Positions 35,219-44,345 of a stretch of 64,000 nt of DNA are shown here, in pieces. Made by a program: the position numbers and the translations under genes. The stretch is from Coix lacryma-jobi var. lacryma-jobi (taxonomy: Eukaryota > Streptophyta > Magnoliopsida > Poales > Poaceae): positions 42,218,444 to 42,282,443 of the forward strand of contig CM019823.1 in NCBI GenBank assembly GCA_009763385.1, in the 5' to 3' direction. Position 1 is the first letter of the stretch. Each line of letters opens with the position of its first letter. The notes under the pieces were generated by a model. The model saw nothing but the letters and a program-made list of their open reading frames with translations, was not told the origin of the DNA and searched no databases.

Positions 35219-35748
35219 TCAGTTATCGAACATCCTGTTGATGACCGTCTGCGGATTGGTGACTGCGGCGAGGGTGCGGGCATGATCCTCGTAGGAGTCC
35301 AGAAGATCATCGATCTGCTCGACGTCCTCCGGACCTGCTCTGTCGGGGAAGCCAACCGGCGTCACAGAGAAGTCCTCCTTTGCGCGGACCGTTAGCGCCG
35401 ACAGCCCCGCCCCAGCGCCACGCCATGGTGCACACCTTGCAGGGCGACCTGCTCGACGCGGCGTGTACATTGGCCAGACGCGCCTCGGCGGTGTCGCCTT
35501 GGGCGTTCACCCGGTCTGCGACGGCGTTCGCCGCCATCTTCAAACGCTTCAGCTCTTCAGACAGTGCTATGAACGACGAGTTGAAATGGATCGGTTAAAA
35601 GATCAACAAGAACGATCAAAAACCGATCTAGGATTGGGTGTTCATACCTGTGATTGCGTCGCAGAACTGCCGGCGCTGGTCCTCCCACTCCAGCTGATCT
35701 ATCCCATACTGCTTCGAGACGGCGGCCAGCTCTTCCCGGGACTCGTGT
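35219..35748 (-). pseudogene. Antisense ORF of Tat-2 with a probable small intron
   Basis: Read on the minus strand, a segment from about 35748 to 35648 (IDQLEWEDQRRQFCDAIT) meets GTATGA. An ATAG acceptor 81 bases further on restores the same frame into LSEELKRLKMAANAVADRV, a likely helical region. After a frame slip near 35459 the reading continues to PEDVEQIDDLLDSYEDHART and stops at 35219. Grande- and RIRE2-type Tat elements are known to carry antisense ORFs of unknown function here. The upstream part is cut at 35748, where unrelated AT-rich sequence begins. Confidence 0.6.
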
Positions 35749-36417
35749 TATGTGCTTTGCTATGTTTATCCTATCATAACACTTTTGCCCAGTCTAGATA
35801 CCGTCCGGTTCGGCTCCATCTTTATAGATCTGCTCTGTTCTTTCACGCTTATTATTGAAAGGTCTGTTGCGCAGTAGATCTACTGTTCGTAATAGCCGAA
35901 TTGGATCGTGTCTGGATTGCCACGTGGTGAGGGTTCATGCATGTTAAGTGTGTTTGATCTATGACAAGGCTAGGTGTCGTGCGGCAGGCGCAGACTTTGG
36001 ATTAGCTTAGTTATGCTTAGCTTGTATGTTCAATCTCCATGGACCCCAACTCGGTTGTACAATCGAGATTGGTTAAGTTTTAACTTATACGTCATGCGAG
36101 TACGATTATCATGCAAACGTGTTCGGCAACCTGTTATTCATGTAACTCTGTTCATATTGCCGAATAACCTTTAAACCTGTTGGCAGATAGCTTTCATAGC
36201 TATATGTCGTCGTAAGTGGCTTCAGGGCCGTACATATTGGAACTGTCTGGTCATACCCGGCACGTTCCAGCTTTGTATTTAACAGTTTATCTCCCTTGTT
36301 AGTTGCAGGTCAAACTGACTGGCACGCACCGGACTTCTGAGCACTCGGGCCACGATTAAAGCCAGCTTCTCCGGCTTGCTGTGTGCCTGGCGCAGAACGC
36401 CATTTTTTGCGCCAACA
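35746..36417 (+). other. 3' terminal region of Tat-2, not matching its 5' LTR
   Basis: In the place of a 3' LTR, this region ends GTGTGCCTGGCGCAGAACGC...GCGCCAACA exactly like the 5' LTR. Outside the last ~45 bp I can find no convincing alignment to it. TGTTATGTGC at its left edge could be a TG start. No purine tract precedes it. Confidence 0.55.
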
Positions 36418-36818
36418 GCTGCTCAGTTCAAGTTTTGGGAGTAATTTGCAAAATACAGAAAGTCAAACCCTAGACCTAGCCCTGTTCATCCCCTACCTCT
36501 AGCCGGCACAGAGCAGGAGGGGGCCCCGGCCATGGCCGCGCGCCAGCGCCGCTTGCGCCACGCGCGCCTGGCAGCCGCACGCCCGCCCCCGACTTGTCGC
36601 CTGCGCCGCGCCATCATGCCGCACCCCACGCGCAAAGCGCTGACCTCTGCCCGTCCCCCACTGCTCCCAGCACGACGCCGCCGCGTGGCCGTCGCCGGCG
36701 AGCGCACACCCGGCGCCTGCGCGCACGCCGTCCCTCCCGCCGGCTTGCAATCGAGTGCGCACGTCTTGGTCGAACTCATCCACACCATCCCGTGCTCTCT
36801 ACCGTCCCCGACCGTGCC

Positions 36819-36826
36819 TATAAAAG
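36819..36826 (+). promoter_or_regulatory. TATA box of the Tekay-A 5' LTR
   Basis: TATAAAAG within a CpG-rich block, followed ~25 bases later by CTCCTCACTC, a plausible start region. It is kept in the 3' LTR at 45486-45493, and the equivalent position in the Tekay-B LTRs holds TATATAG (51839-51845) and TATATATAG (61778-61786). Confidence 0.65.
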
Positions 36827-37261
36827 GGACCGCCGGAGTCCGAGCTCCTCACTCGACCCCACCACCGTGACCAGCCCACTTCGAAGCTCCCGCCGCTCAA
36901 CCAACTAGCCCAGCAGCTCCGCCTTGAGCCCGTGCAGCTTCCCCACCCCTCAATTTGGCCTCTACAGCCTCCTACCGCCCGGCGTAGCTCGCCGTTCCCA
37001 TCTCCAGCGAAAGCCCGGCGAGCTCGGGTTCGGGAAATACTTCCTCTCCGGCCATGATCATCCCTCCCCGACCCTTGTTTCATCTTCCTTACTCCCTTGC
37101 GACTCTAACCAGGCCCTTGCGGTCTCGTGTATGCGCAGGATCGCCGGAGCGCCGCTCGCCGCCGAGAGAGCTCCGCCGAAGCACCGCCAACGTCGAGCTT
37201 CCTCCTTCGACCCTTGTTCCGCCGAGCCCTGCCTCCGACCGTGGTAAGCACTCGGAGTCCC

Positions 37262-37668
37262 CGGTCTCTGCTTTCACACGGCGTAAAGCTCGAGCCAGGC
37301 CTCGAGCGGATGCACGTTCACTGTCTAGCTCGAGCCAGGCCTCGAGCACACTTTTTCCGTCTCGCCCGAGCCAGGCCTCGGCGAACACATGCCCTCAGCT
37401 TCGCTCGAGCCAGGCCTCGGCGAACGCATGCTCTCTCCGCTTCGCCCGAGCCCACAGGCCTCGGACGGACGCTTGTCTCCGCTTCGCCCGAGCCTCCCGG
37501 CCACCAGGCCTCGGACGAAACGCTTTTTTCCGTCTCGCCCGAGCCTACCAGCCAAGTCTCGGACGACCGAGTGTTTCCGCTTCGCCCGAGCCCTGCAGTC
37601 CGCCACGCGATTCGCCCGAGCCCCGCGCGATTCGCCCGAACCCCGCGCGATTCGCCGAGCCCTGCATA
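37262..37668. repeat. GC-rich minisatellite in the Tekay-A LTR
   Basis: About ten irregular units of 20-50 bp carry CGCCCGAGCC...AGGCCTCGG, ending in a tighter CGATTCGCCCGA series. A shorter related array lies in the Tekay-B LTRs (around 52240-52540 and 62160-62460). It opens long frames on both strands by composition alone. Confidence 0.75.
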
Positions 37669-39461
37669 GAAGGAGCACAGTGCTCTTTTTTCTTTTTTTC
37701 TGAAAGATGTGAATAGTGTTCTGTTTTCTCTTTTTTGTGTGAATTAATCTGTTGTTCCTTAAATACTGAGAAAATTATGGTATGCTCCATGCACTGTGTA
37801 GTATTTTAGAAAAATATGAAACTTGACTTTTCTGCAAGAATTTGAAAATGTAAAATCCCTCTTTAATTAATAATATGGATGGTTTTGGTTTTTTAGAAAA
37901 TTATTTATAACTCCAAAAATCATGAGATAAATTTTTGTGAGCTTCCTATGCCATGTTTAGTCTCTGGTGAAATTTTGAAGTCTTTTGAAACAAGTTGATT
38001 TTTGAGCATTTATCTTTAATTGTTAATAGTGCCTTCTATTAATTAATGTCTGATTTTATTTGAGCACCTTAATGACCTCCAAAAATTATGAAATTTGTTT
38101 TGCCATCTATCTACACCATAATGAACTTATGTGATTAATTGGGTAATTTTTGGAGCAACTTCATAAAATGACCTTTTTAAATAATTAAGGAAAATAGAAA
38201 AAGTGATTAGGGTTCATGTTGTATGCCCTGTTTTTGCATTGTTCATGCTAGCATACTCATGTGCATGCATCATTGCATTCGTATAGTCACCGAAGAAGGA
38301 GTCAAGATCGAGGCAGCCGCCGACGAACCTGTCCCTGAGGCTACCCCGAGCTCTGACAACTGCCCTGCCTGCCGCCCTCGAGCCTGCCCTCTTTGCTCTT
38401 CAAGGCAAGCCCCGGTGCATTTAACCCTTTCCTTGAATTTATAAAATGTTTTCCTTAAATGCTTTTGAGTTAAACTACTGCATTAGGTTTATAGGAGTTG
38501 TGTGCTATCCTAATTGATGCACTATCCACCTTGACCACTGATACACCCGATACCTGCTTTTCAAAAGTATTTGAAAAATGCTTAGCAATGCTATTGAACT
38601 AGACTTTGCAATAAAATGTCATTTTCAAAAGTGTGATCACTGAAAGAATCTTTATGGGAATTTGGCTTTACTTCCCGTTCGATGACTGCTTGCCTAGCTA
38701 GCATGTGGTCATTGTCGAGAAGAGGTTGTCCGCGCGTACGGTGCCGTCATGTTGTAGTCCGGGACTCAACAGTTGACACCGACCGGGACAGGGTTGAAAA
38801 ACTGACAGGACTATTACGCTTGGGTGAGATATAACCAAGGTGTAGTTCTGGCTGGAAAATTAGGGACCATCCGTATGGGGGCCTGCTGGTCAAGACTTGT
38901 AACTATTCACATACTACGGAAAGCTCTGCCTCCGAGGAATCCTTTATTGGACCGACAACCGCGCACTGGGAGTGGAGAGATGGCGGAAGTAGCATGTACC
39001 CACGTGGTCGTCGTACGTGGAAAGGAGTGGTGTACTGTACTTCCGGGTGGCGTAGGACCGGGCCCAATCTTGGAGGATCGTGGTAGACGAGTTGGCATAT
39101 GCAAGCTTGGGTGCTACATATGCAGTGTGGATAGGGATCCTCAGCTGAGTATTATTTATCCGGATTAACGTTGCTCCTCGGTTATGGAGACTTGGTCACT
39201 GACTGTCAACGGAGAGTGGTTCTCAACTAGGAATGTTTTGAAATGTAAAATGAATCATGAACGATGAAGAATTGAGGAATACTGAATCTTTCAAAAATAA
39301 AATAAGGTTTACAAAATGCTTTTCTGCAAAATACTTGATCTTGCTTAAGCCTTACCTTGACTACCCTAAGCCTCTCATTCCTGAGTCTTCTCCCTTTTTC
39401 TTTAGTCGGGTAAGTCTTGTTGAGTACCCAGTACTCAGGGTTTGTTACCCATGCTGCAGGT

Positions 39462-39539
39462 ATGACAGAGTCCCCGATGTGTCTTGCACCCTGCTGCGTG
39501 ACCATCGTCCAGGAAGAGGCCGATGAGGCCGAAGAATAG
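39462..39539 (+). other. 25-codon ORF near the 3' end of the Tekay-A 5' LTR
   Basis: MTESPMCLAPCC...EEADEAEE then TAG. It lies directly behind CATGCTGCAG, a splice-acceptor-like site. The same frame is open in the 3' LTR (47354-47431) and, with many base changes, in the Tekay-B LTR (54492-54569). It lies downstream of the LTR TATA box, so it would be in the transcript leader. Its function is unknown. Confidence 0.45.
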
Positions 39540-39882
39540 TTGTACACCCTCGGGCTGGGTGATTATAAGTATCTTTGCTGTTCTCCACTATGTTGCCTAT
39601 GTCTATTTCTATTATCAAGAACTTGGTTTGTAATAACAGCACCTTAATTTCTATTTGGAACCCTGCTTTGTAAAAATAATGTTATTTAAGTCTTCCGCTC
39701 TTTATTCCGATGTTATTTGTAAAAGTATGCAATACTGTAATCGAATTGTGAGATGATCCTGCGGACATTGGCACTGATGTAGCCCGGTGGCGAACAGGTC
39801 TTAATCACATGGAACATGGTTCGGCTGTCAGAGGTTGACAGGGACACGTGGGCCATGGGATTAGGGTCGTTCCGTCACAGAG

Positions 39883-39895
39883 TGGTATCGGAGCA
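39883..39895 (+). promoter_or_regulatory. Primer binding site of Tekay-A (initiator tRNA-Met)
   Basis: TGGTATCGGAGCA begins four bases after the LTR ends (CGTCACA). It differs by one base from the usual TGGTATCAGAGCA, complementary to the 3' end of initiator tRNA-Met. Confidence 0.85.
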
Positions 39896-40205
39896 TCTCA
39901 CTTTAACGTTGCAGTGTTCGTTTTTGCGAAAACTTCAAAAGACCTTTTGAGTCCAAACAAACTAAACTTGACTATTTTGAGTCCAAATTGCTTCTCTCAT
40001 CTTGTCTCTCATATGGCAACACTAGCTAGTGGAACAACATATTTTAAGCCCTATGTACCTTATTTATTGCATTGCTTTGTTCCGTAGGAACGATTCATGC
40101 ATCATGTCATAATCACTTAAGTTAACTTCCTCTCTAAGTTCGTTGGGGTAGTATGCATTTACCTGTTCTTGCTAGCCTTCCTCATCCATCTTCTCTTATC
40201 CAGAC

Positions 40206-40807
40206 ATGGCTCTCATCAAGCTGACTGCTCGCAAGTCGACTGGACCCAAGGTGTGCCACGCCACCAGCTGGCACCTCGCGTTGGAGAAGAGACTGGAGAA
40301 TCTTCCAACGGTCGTTGCTTTCCCCGCCGCACCCGTAAGAACCTGAAGGAGGAGATCAAGGATCTGAAGGCTGAGCTGAAGAACTTGGAGCATGACTTCT
40401 ACCACTCACGCCTGGAGTTTTATGAGGCACGAGCTTCCCTAGAGCAGGCCAATCGGAATACGGTTCGCGCTATCGAGCAGCGCATGATGCTTGGACCCGC
40501 GAGGACGTTCCAGAGCCCAGCTCCACGGACTGCAGCAGTACACAGCTCAGATTGAACAGTTCAATGATATGCTTCATGAGGAAGTGCATCAGCTGTATGA
40601 TCAACTCCACCCTTGGTACCCCCGGTTATGGAAGACCCTGAGGACGGAGTAGTGGAAGAACCCGATGTGGAACAAGAGCCAGACGTGGACGAAGAAATTG
40701 AACCTGCTGAGGACGTCCACGCTGAAGACGAGGACGAGGAGGAAGAGCCTGAGCTCATCCTCGAAGAAGACGACGACGAAGACATGATCATCATCGACGA
40801 CGACTAG
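40206..40807 (+). pseudogene. Tekay-A ORF0: histone-H3-tail-like N-terminus, coiled coil, acidic tail
   Basis: An ORF upstream of the gag position, starting at the ATG at 40206. Its first residues read MALIKLTARKSTGPK; the TARKSTG core (40224-40244) is identical to histone H3 residues 6-12, with K9 and S10. One base is missing near 40250, after which the other frame gives PRHQLAPR, matching H3 P16-R17-Q19-L20-A21. A Lys/Glu-rich, probably coiled-coil part follows (KEEIKDLKAELKNLEHDFY, YEARASLEQANRNTVRAIEQ). A further slip near 40487 precedes an almost uninterrupted Glu/Asp tail (40613-40804). There is no histone fold, so it is not a histone gene. RIRE3/RIRE8-type elements have an ORF0 here; function unknown. 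Confidence 0.75.
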
Positions 40808-40984
40808 ACTCGACTCGTAGTGACTGTACCATCATCTGCTTACCTAAAACCTTAGTCTAGGTTTGGGGGCGTTAGTCTGTCTGTTGCCAAGTCTGGCATG
40901 TATCTTTTTTTTCGCATCTTTTCCCTTTATCGGTCTGTATCATCTGTCAGTCACCTTATCAAGTCATCAGCCTTTGTATCAGAA

Positions 40985-43900
40985 GAAGCTATCAGTCGTG
41001 TTGTTTGATTCTGGTGCGTCGCATTCCTTCATCGGTCATACTTTTGTCATCAAGCATGAAATATCAGTTGAGGATTTAAAAGAAAGTTTCTGCATATTTT
41101 CGCCTGGAGGGCGTATAAGTACTAAGGAAGTGGTTCGCAGTATACCAGTATGTTGGGGGAACATATATTTCCCACCACCATGATAGTGCTTCATGATCAG
41201 GAGATAGATGTCATCCTAGGCATGAATTGGATGTGTCAGTATAAAGCCATGATCGACATCTTGAATAGAGTTGTGAGAGTGGATATTCCTAACAGTACCG
41301 CCAAACTCCTTCTCCAACTTCCAATGCCTCAAAAACCAGCAACCACTCAAATAAATACCGCCTATGTTCTGGAAACCCGGACATCCCCGTGGTTTGTGAA
41401 TTCCCTGATGTTTTCCTGAGGATTTGCCTGGTCTGCCTCCTGACCGTGACGTTGAGTTTGCCATAGAGCTAAAGCCCGGGACCGCTCCTATATCCCGCAG
41501 AGCTTATCGAATGCCTCCCAGAGAGAGAGAGTTGGCAGAACTAAAAATCCAATTACAAGATTTGTTGGACAAGGGTTTCATTCGCCCAAGCTCGTCTCCT
41601 TGGGGCTGTCCTGCAATCTTTGTAAAGAAGAAAGACAAGACTCTCAGAATGTGCATTGACTATCGCCCACTCAATGAGGTCACCATCAAAATAATATCCC
41701 TTGCCTCGTATTGATCTTCTCTTTGACCAGTTAGCTGGAGCCAAAGTATTCTCCAAGATCGATCTCAGATCTGGCTACCACCAAATAAAGATTCGTCCTG
41801 AAGATATTCCTAAAACAGCTTTCACCACCACCAGATACGGCCTATATGAGTACTTGGTCATGTCCTTCGGTTTGACCAATGCCCCTGCTCATTTCATGTA
41901 CCTCATGAACTCTGTATTCATGCCAGAGCTTGATAAATTCGTGGTCGTGTTCATTGACGACATCCTTGTCTACTAAAAAACCCCTGAAGATCATGTCGAA
42001 CATCTTCGTATCGTTCTATCCCGTCTCAGAGAGCATCAGCTGTATGCCAAGTTCAGTAAATGTGAGTTCTAGTTAGATCAGATACAGTTTCTTGGTCATG
42101 TCCTTTCCGCTGAAGTGTGTCAGTTGACCCTGGTAAAGTGGCAGACATTCTGGATTGGAAGCCACCTACCACTGTTCATCAAGTCCGCAGTTTTATGGGA
42201 ATGGCAGGATATTATCGTCGATTCATCCCAGATTTCTCAAGAATCGTCAAGCCTATCACTGAGTTAGTAAAGAATTCTGTGAAGTTTGTCTGGTCACCAG
42301 TCTATGAGCAAGCCTTTCAAACTCTGAAGAAACTATTAACTACATCACCAGTGCTAGCCCAGCCGAACATCGAGAAGCCCTTTGATGTCTTCTGTGATGC
42401 ATCTGGTACTGGTTTGGGCTGTGTTTTGATGCAAGAAGGTCGAGTGATCGCTTATGCCTCCCGACAGCTTAAGCGACATGAAGAGAATTACCCAACTCAT
42501 GATCTCGAGTTAGCAGCAGTAGTGCATGCCTTGAAGATCTGGCGTCATTATTTGTTGGGCAGTACCTGTAATGTGTACACTGATCACAAAAGCCTGAAGT
42601 ATATCTTCACTCAAGAGGACTGAATATGAGGCAGAGAAGATGGCTTGAGTTAATTAAGGACTATGATCTTGAAGTGCATTACCATCCGGGTAAGGCGAAT
42701 GTGGTCGCCGATGCACTCAGTCGCAAGTCTTATTGCAACTGTCTGATGAAGAAACCCTATGATTTTTCTTTGTGTTATGAGCTGGAAAAGTTAAATATTA
42801 AAATGATTCCGCAAGGAACTCTGAATAATATCAGAATAGAAACCCCTATCAGAGAGTAGATCATCGCTGCACAGAAAGATAACCCTGGAATCAAACACAT
42901 CATCGAAAAGGTCCAATCCGGAAAGGCTGATTGTTTCAGGATCGATGATGCAGGAGTAGTATGGTTTAGGAATCGGTTAGTAGTTCCTAAAGTGCCTGAG
43001 TTAAGAAAGTTAATCCTTGATGAAGCCACTTGACTAGATTCTCCATCCACCCGCCAGCAACAAAATGTACCAGGATTTGAAGCAGCAATTCTGGTGGACA
43101 AAGATGAAGATTGAGATCGCCCGATATGTCGCTCAGTGCGATACCTGCCAGAAAGTCAAAGCCGTGCACATGAAGCCCGGAGGAGAATTGCAACCCTTAT
43201 CTGTACCTGCTTGGAAATGGGACGATATCAGTATGGATTTTATCAATGGTCTACCCAAGACATCAAGAGGTTTTGATTCCATATGGGTGATCGTGGATCG
43301 CCTCACTAAGCAAGCTCACTTCCTGCCAGTGAAGACCAGTTACAACACCTCCCCACTTATGCCACTTTGTACAAGAACCACATAGTGAAACTCCATGGCA
43401 TACCCAAGAGCATCATCTCTGATCGTGTACCCAGTTTGTCGCCAAATTTTGGAAAGCGTTCCATACCTCACTTGGAACCAAGCTCTTGCATAGTACGGCA
43501 TATCATCCGCAAACAGATGGACAAACTCAGCGAGTCAACCAAGTGTTAGAGGATATGTTGAGAGCATGTGTGCTCACCTTCGCAGATACTTGGGATGACT
43601 GTTTGCCTTGGCAGAGTTCTCATATAATAACAGTTACCAAGAGAGCATCAAAATGGCACCCTTTGAAGCACTGTACGGCCGCCGTTGTCGTACACCTCTC
43701 AATTGGTCTGAACCTGGAGAAAGGGAATTCTTTGGAGTTGACCTAGTAAAGATATGGAAGAGAAAGTCAAGCAAATACAAGAGAACATGAAGATTGCACA
43801 GTCTCGACAGAAAAGTTATGCTGACAAGAGACGTCGACCTCTGCAGTTCGAGATCGGGGATTATGTGTACCTGAAGGTCTCACCCACCAAGGAGTCACTC

Positions 43901-44276
43901 ATTTTGGAGTCAAAGGAAAGTTAGCACCCCGCTACATTGGTCCCTTTGAGATTCTGGATCGTTGTGGCAAGGTAGCTTACAAACTGAGGTTGCCCGATCA
44001 TCTTTCAGCAGTTCATAATATGTTTCATGTCTCCCAACTCAAGAAGTGTCTCCGAGTACCTGAACATGTGGTTGAAGTGAAGGCGTTGAGCTAGAACCAG
44101 ATCTGTCATACACCGAGTATCCAGTTCGCGTGTTGGATCACAAGGATCGTGTTACCCGAAGAACCACCACAAGATGGTACAAGATCCAGTGGAACCAGCA
44201 CTCTGAAGAAGAAGCCACCTGGGAATCCGAAGACTTCTTAGCAAAGAACTATCCCGACTTTCTCGAATCTCTGTAG
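40985..44276 (+). pseudogene. pol: Tekay-A protease-RT-RNase H-integrase-chromodomain, decayed
   Basis: gag is absent: non-coding sequence after ORF0 runs straight into the protease (FDSGASHSFIG, D-S-G at 41007-41015). Reverse transcriptase follows (MCIDYRPLNEVTIK; catalytic FIDDILVY near 41952-41973) and is cut by TAA at 41974 and by a TAG replacing a Trp codon near 42069. RNase H (CDASGTGLGCVLMQE, YTDHKSLKYIFTQE) and integrase (HHCC remnant with CDTCQKVKA, core VIVDRLTKQAHFLP) continue through more slips and a TAG near 42857. The end carries a chromodomain (EYPVRVLDHKD...RWYKIQWNQHSEEEATWE). The Tyr and Trp of the aromatic cage are present and the third aromatic position is His. Cannot encode a working polyprotein as read. 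Confidence 0.88.
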
Positions 44277-44345
44277 ATGTAAGGTTTTGCCTTTTCCTTC
44301 TTAAGACGTGGAATCTCGGGCGAGATTTCTTTTAGGGGGGAAGGC

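Larger units (their letters stand above)
27578..36417 (+). mobile_element. Second Tat-lineage element (Tat-2) nested in the Tekay-A 5' LTR
   Basis: It starts TGTTAACACC and ends GCGCCAACA, flanked by the 5-bp direct repeat GCTGC (27573-27577 and 36418-36422). Removing it restores the LTR as seen uninterrupted at 45080. The order of parts is gag, protease, reverse transcriptase, RNase H, a second (archaeal-type) RNase H, integrase, a repeat-rich spacer and an antisense ORF, which is diagnostic of the Tat lineage. All coding parts carry frame slips. Its two ends do not match as LTRs beyond about 45 bp (see findings). Confidence 0.88.
26833..39879 (+). repeat. 5' LTR of Tekay-A, split by Tat-2
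   Basis: The LTR occupies 26833-27577 and 36423-39879, about 4.2 kb without the inserted Tat-2 element, ending CCGTCACA. It contains a GC-rich promoter block with TATAAAAG at 36819-36826, a degenerate CCGAGCC-AGGCCTCGG minisatellite, and a 25-codon ORF at 39462. Compared with the 3' LTR it shows many one-base length differences, plus a 767-bp segment absent from the 3' copy. Confidence 0.88.

Noticed and set aside
36499..37716. Long open frames in the GC-rich part of the Tekay LTR on both strands
   Set aside because: They follow CpG-rich and minisatellite composition, differ in frame between LTR copies, and show no domain.
40206..40280. A genuine histone H3 gene fragment captured by the retrotransposon
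   Set aside because: The similarity stops after about 24 residues, with no histone-fold sequence after it. The same ORF architecture occurs in both Tekay copies, so it belongs to the element and is not a captured histone gene.
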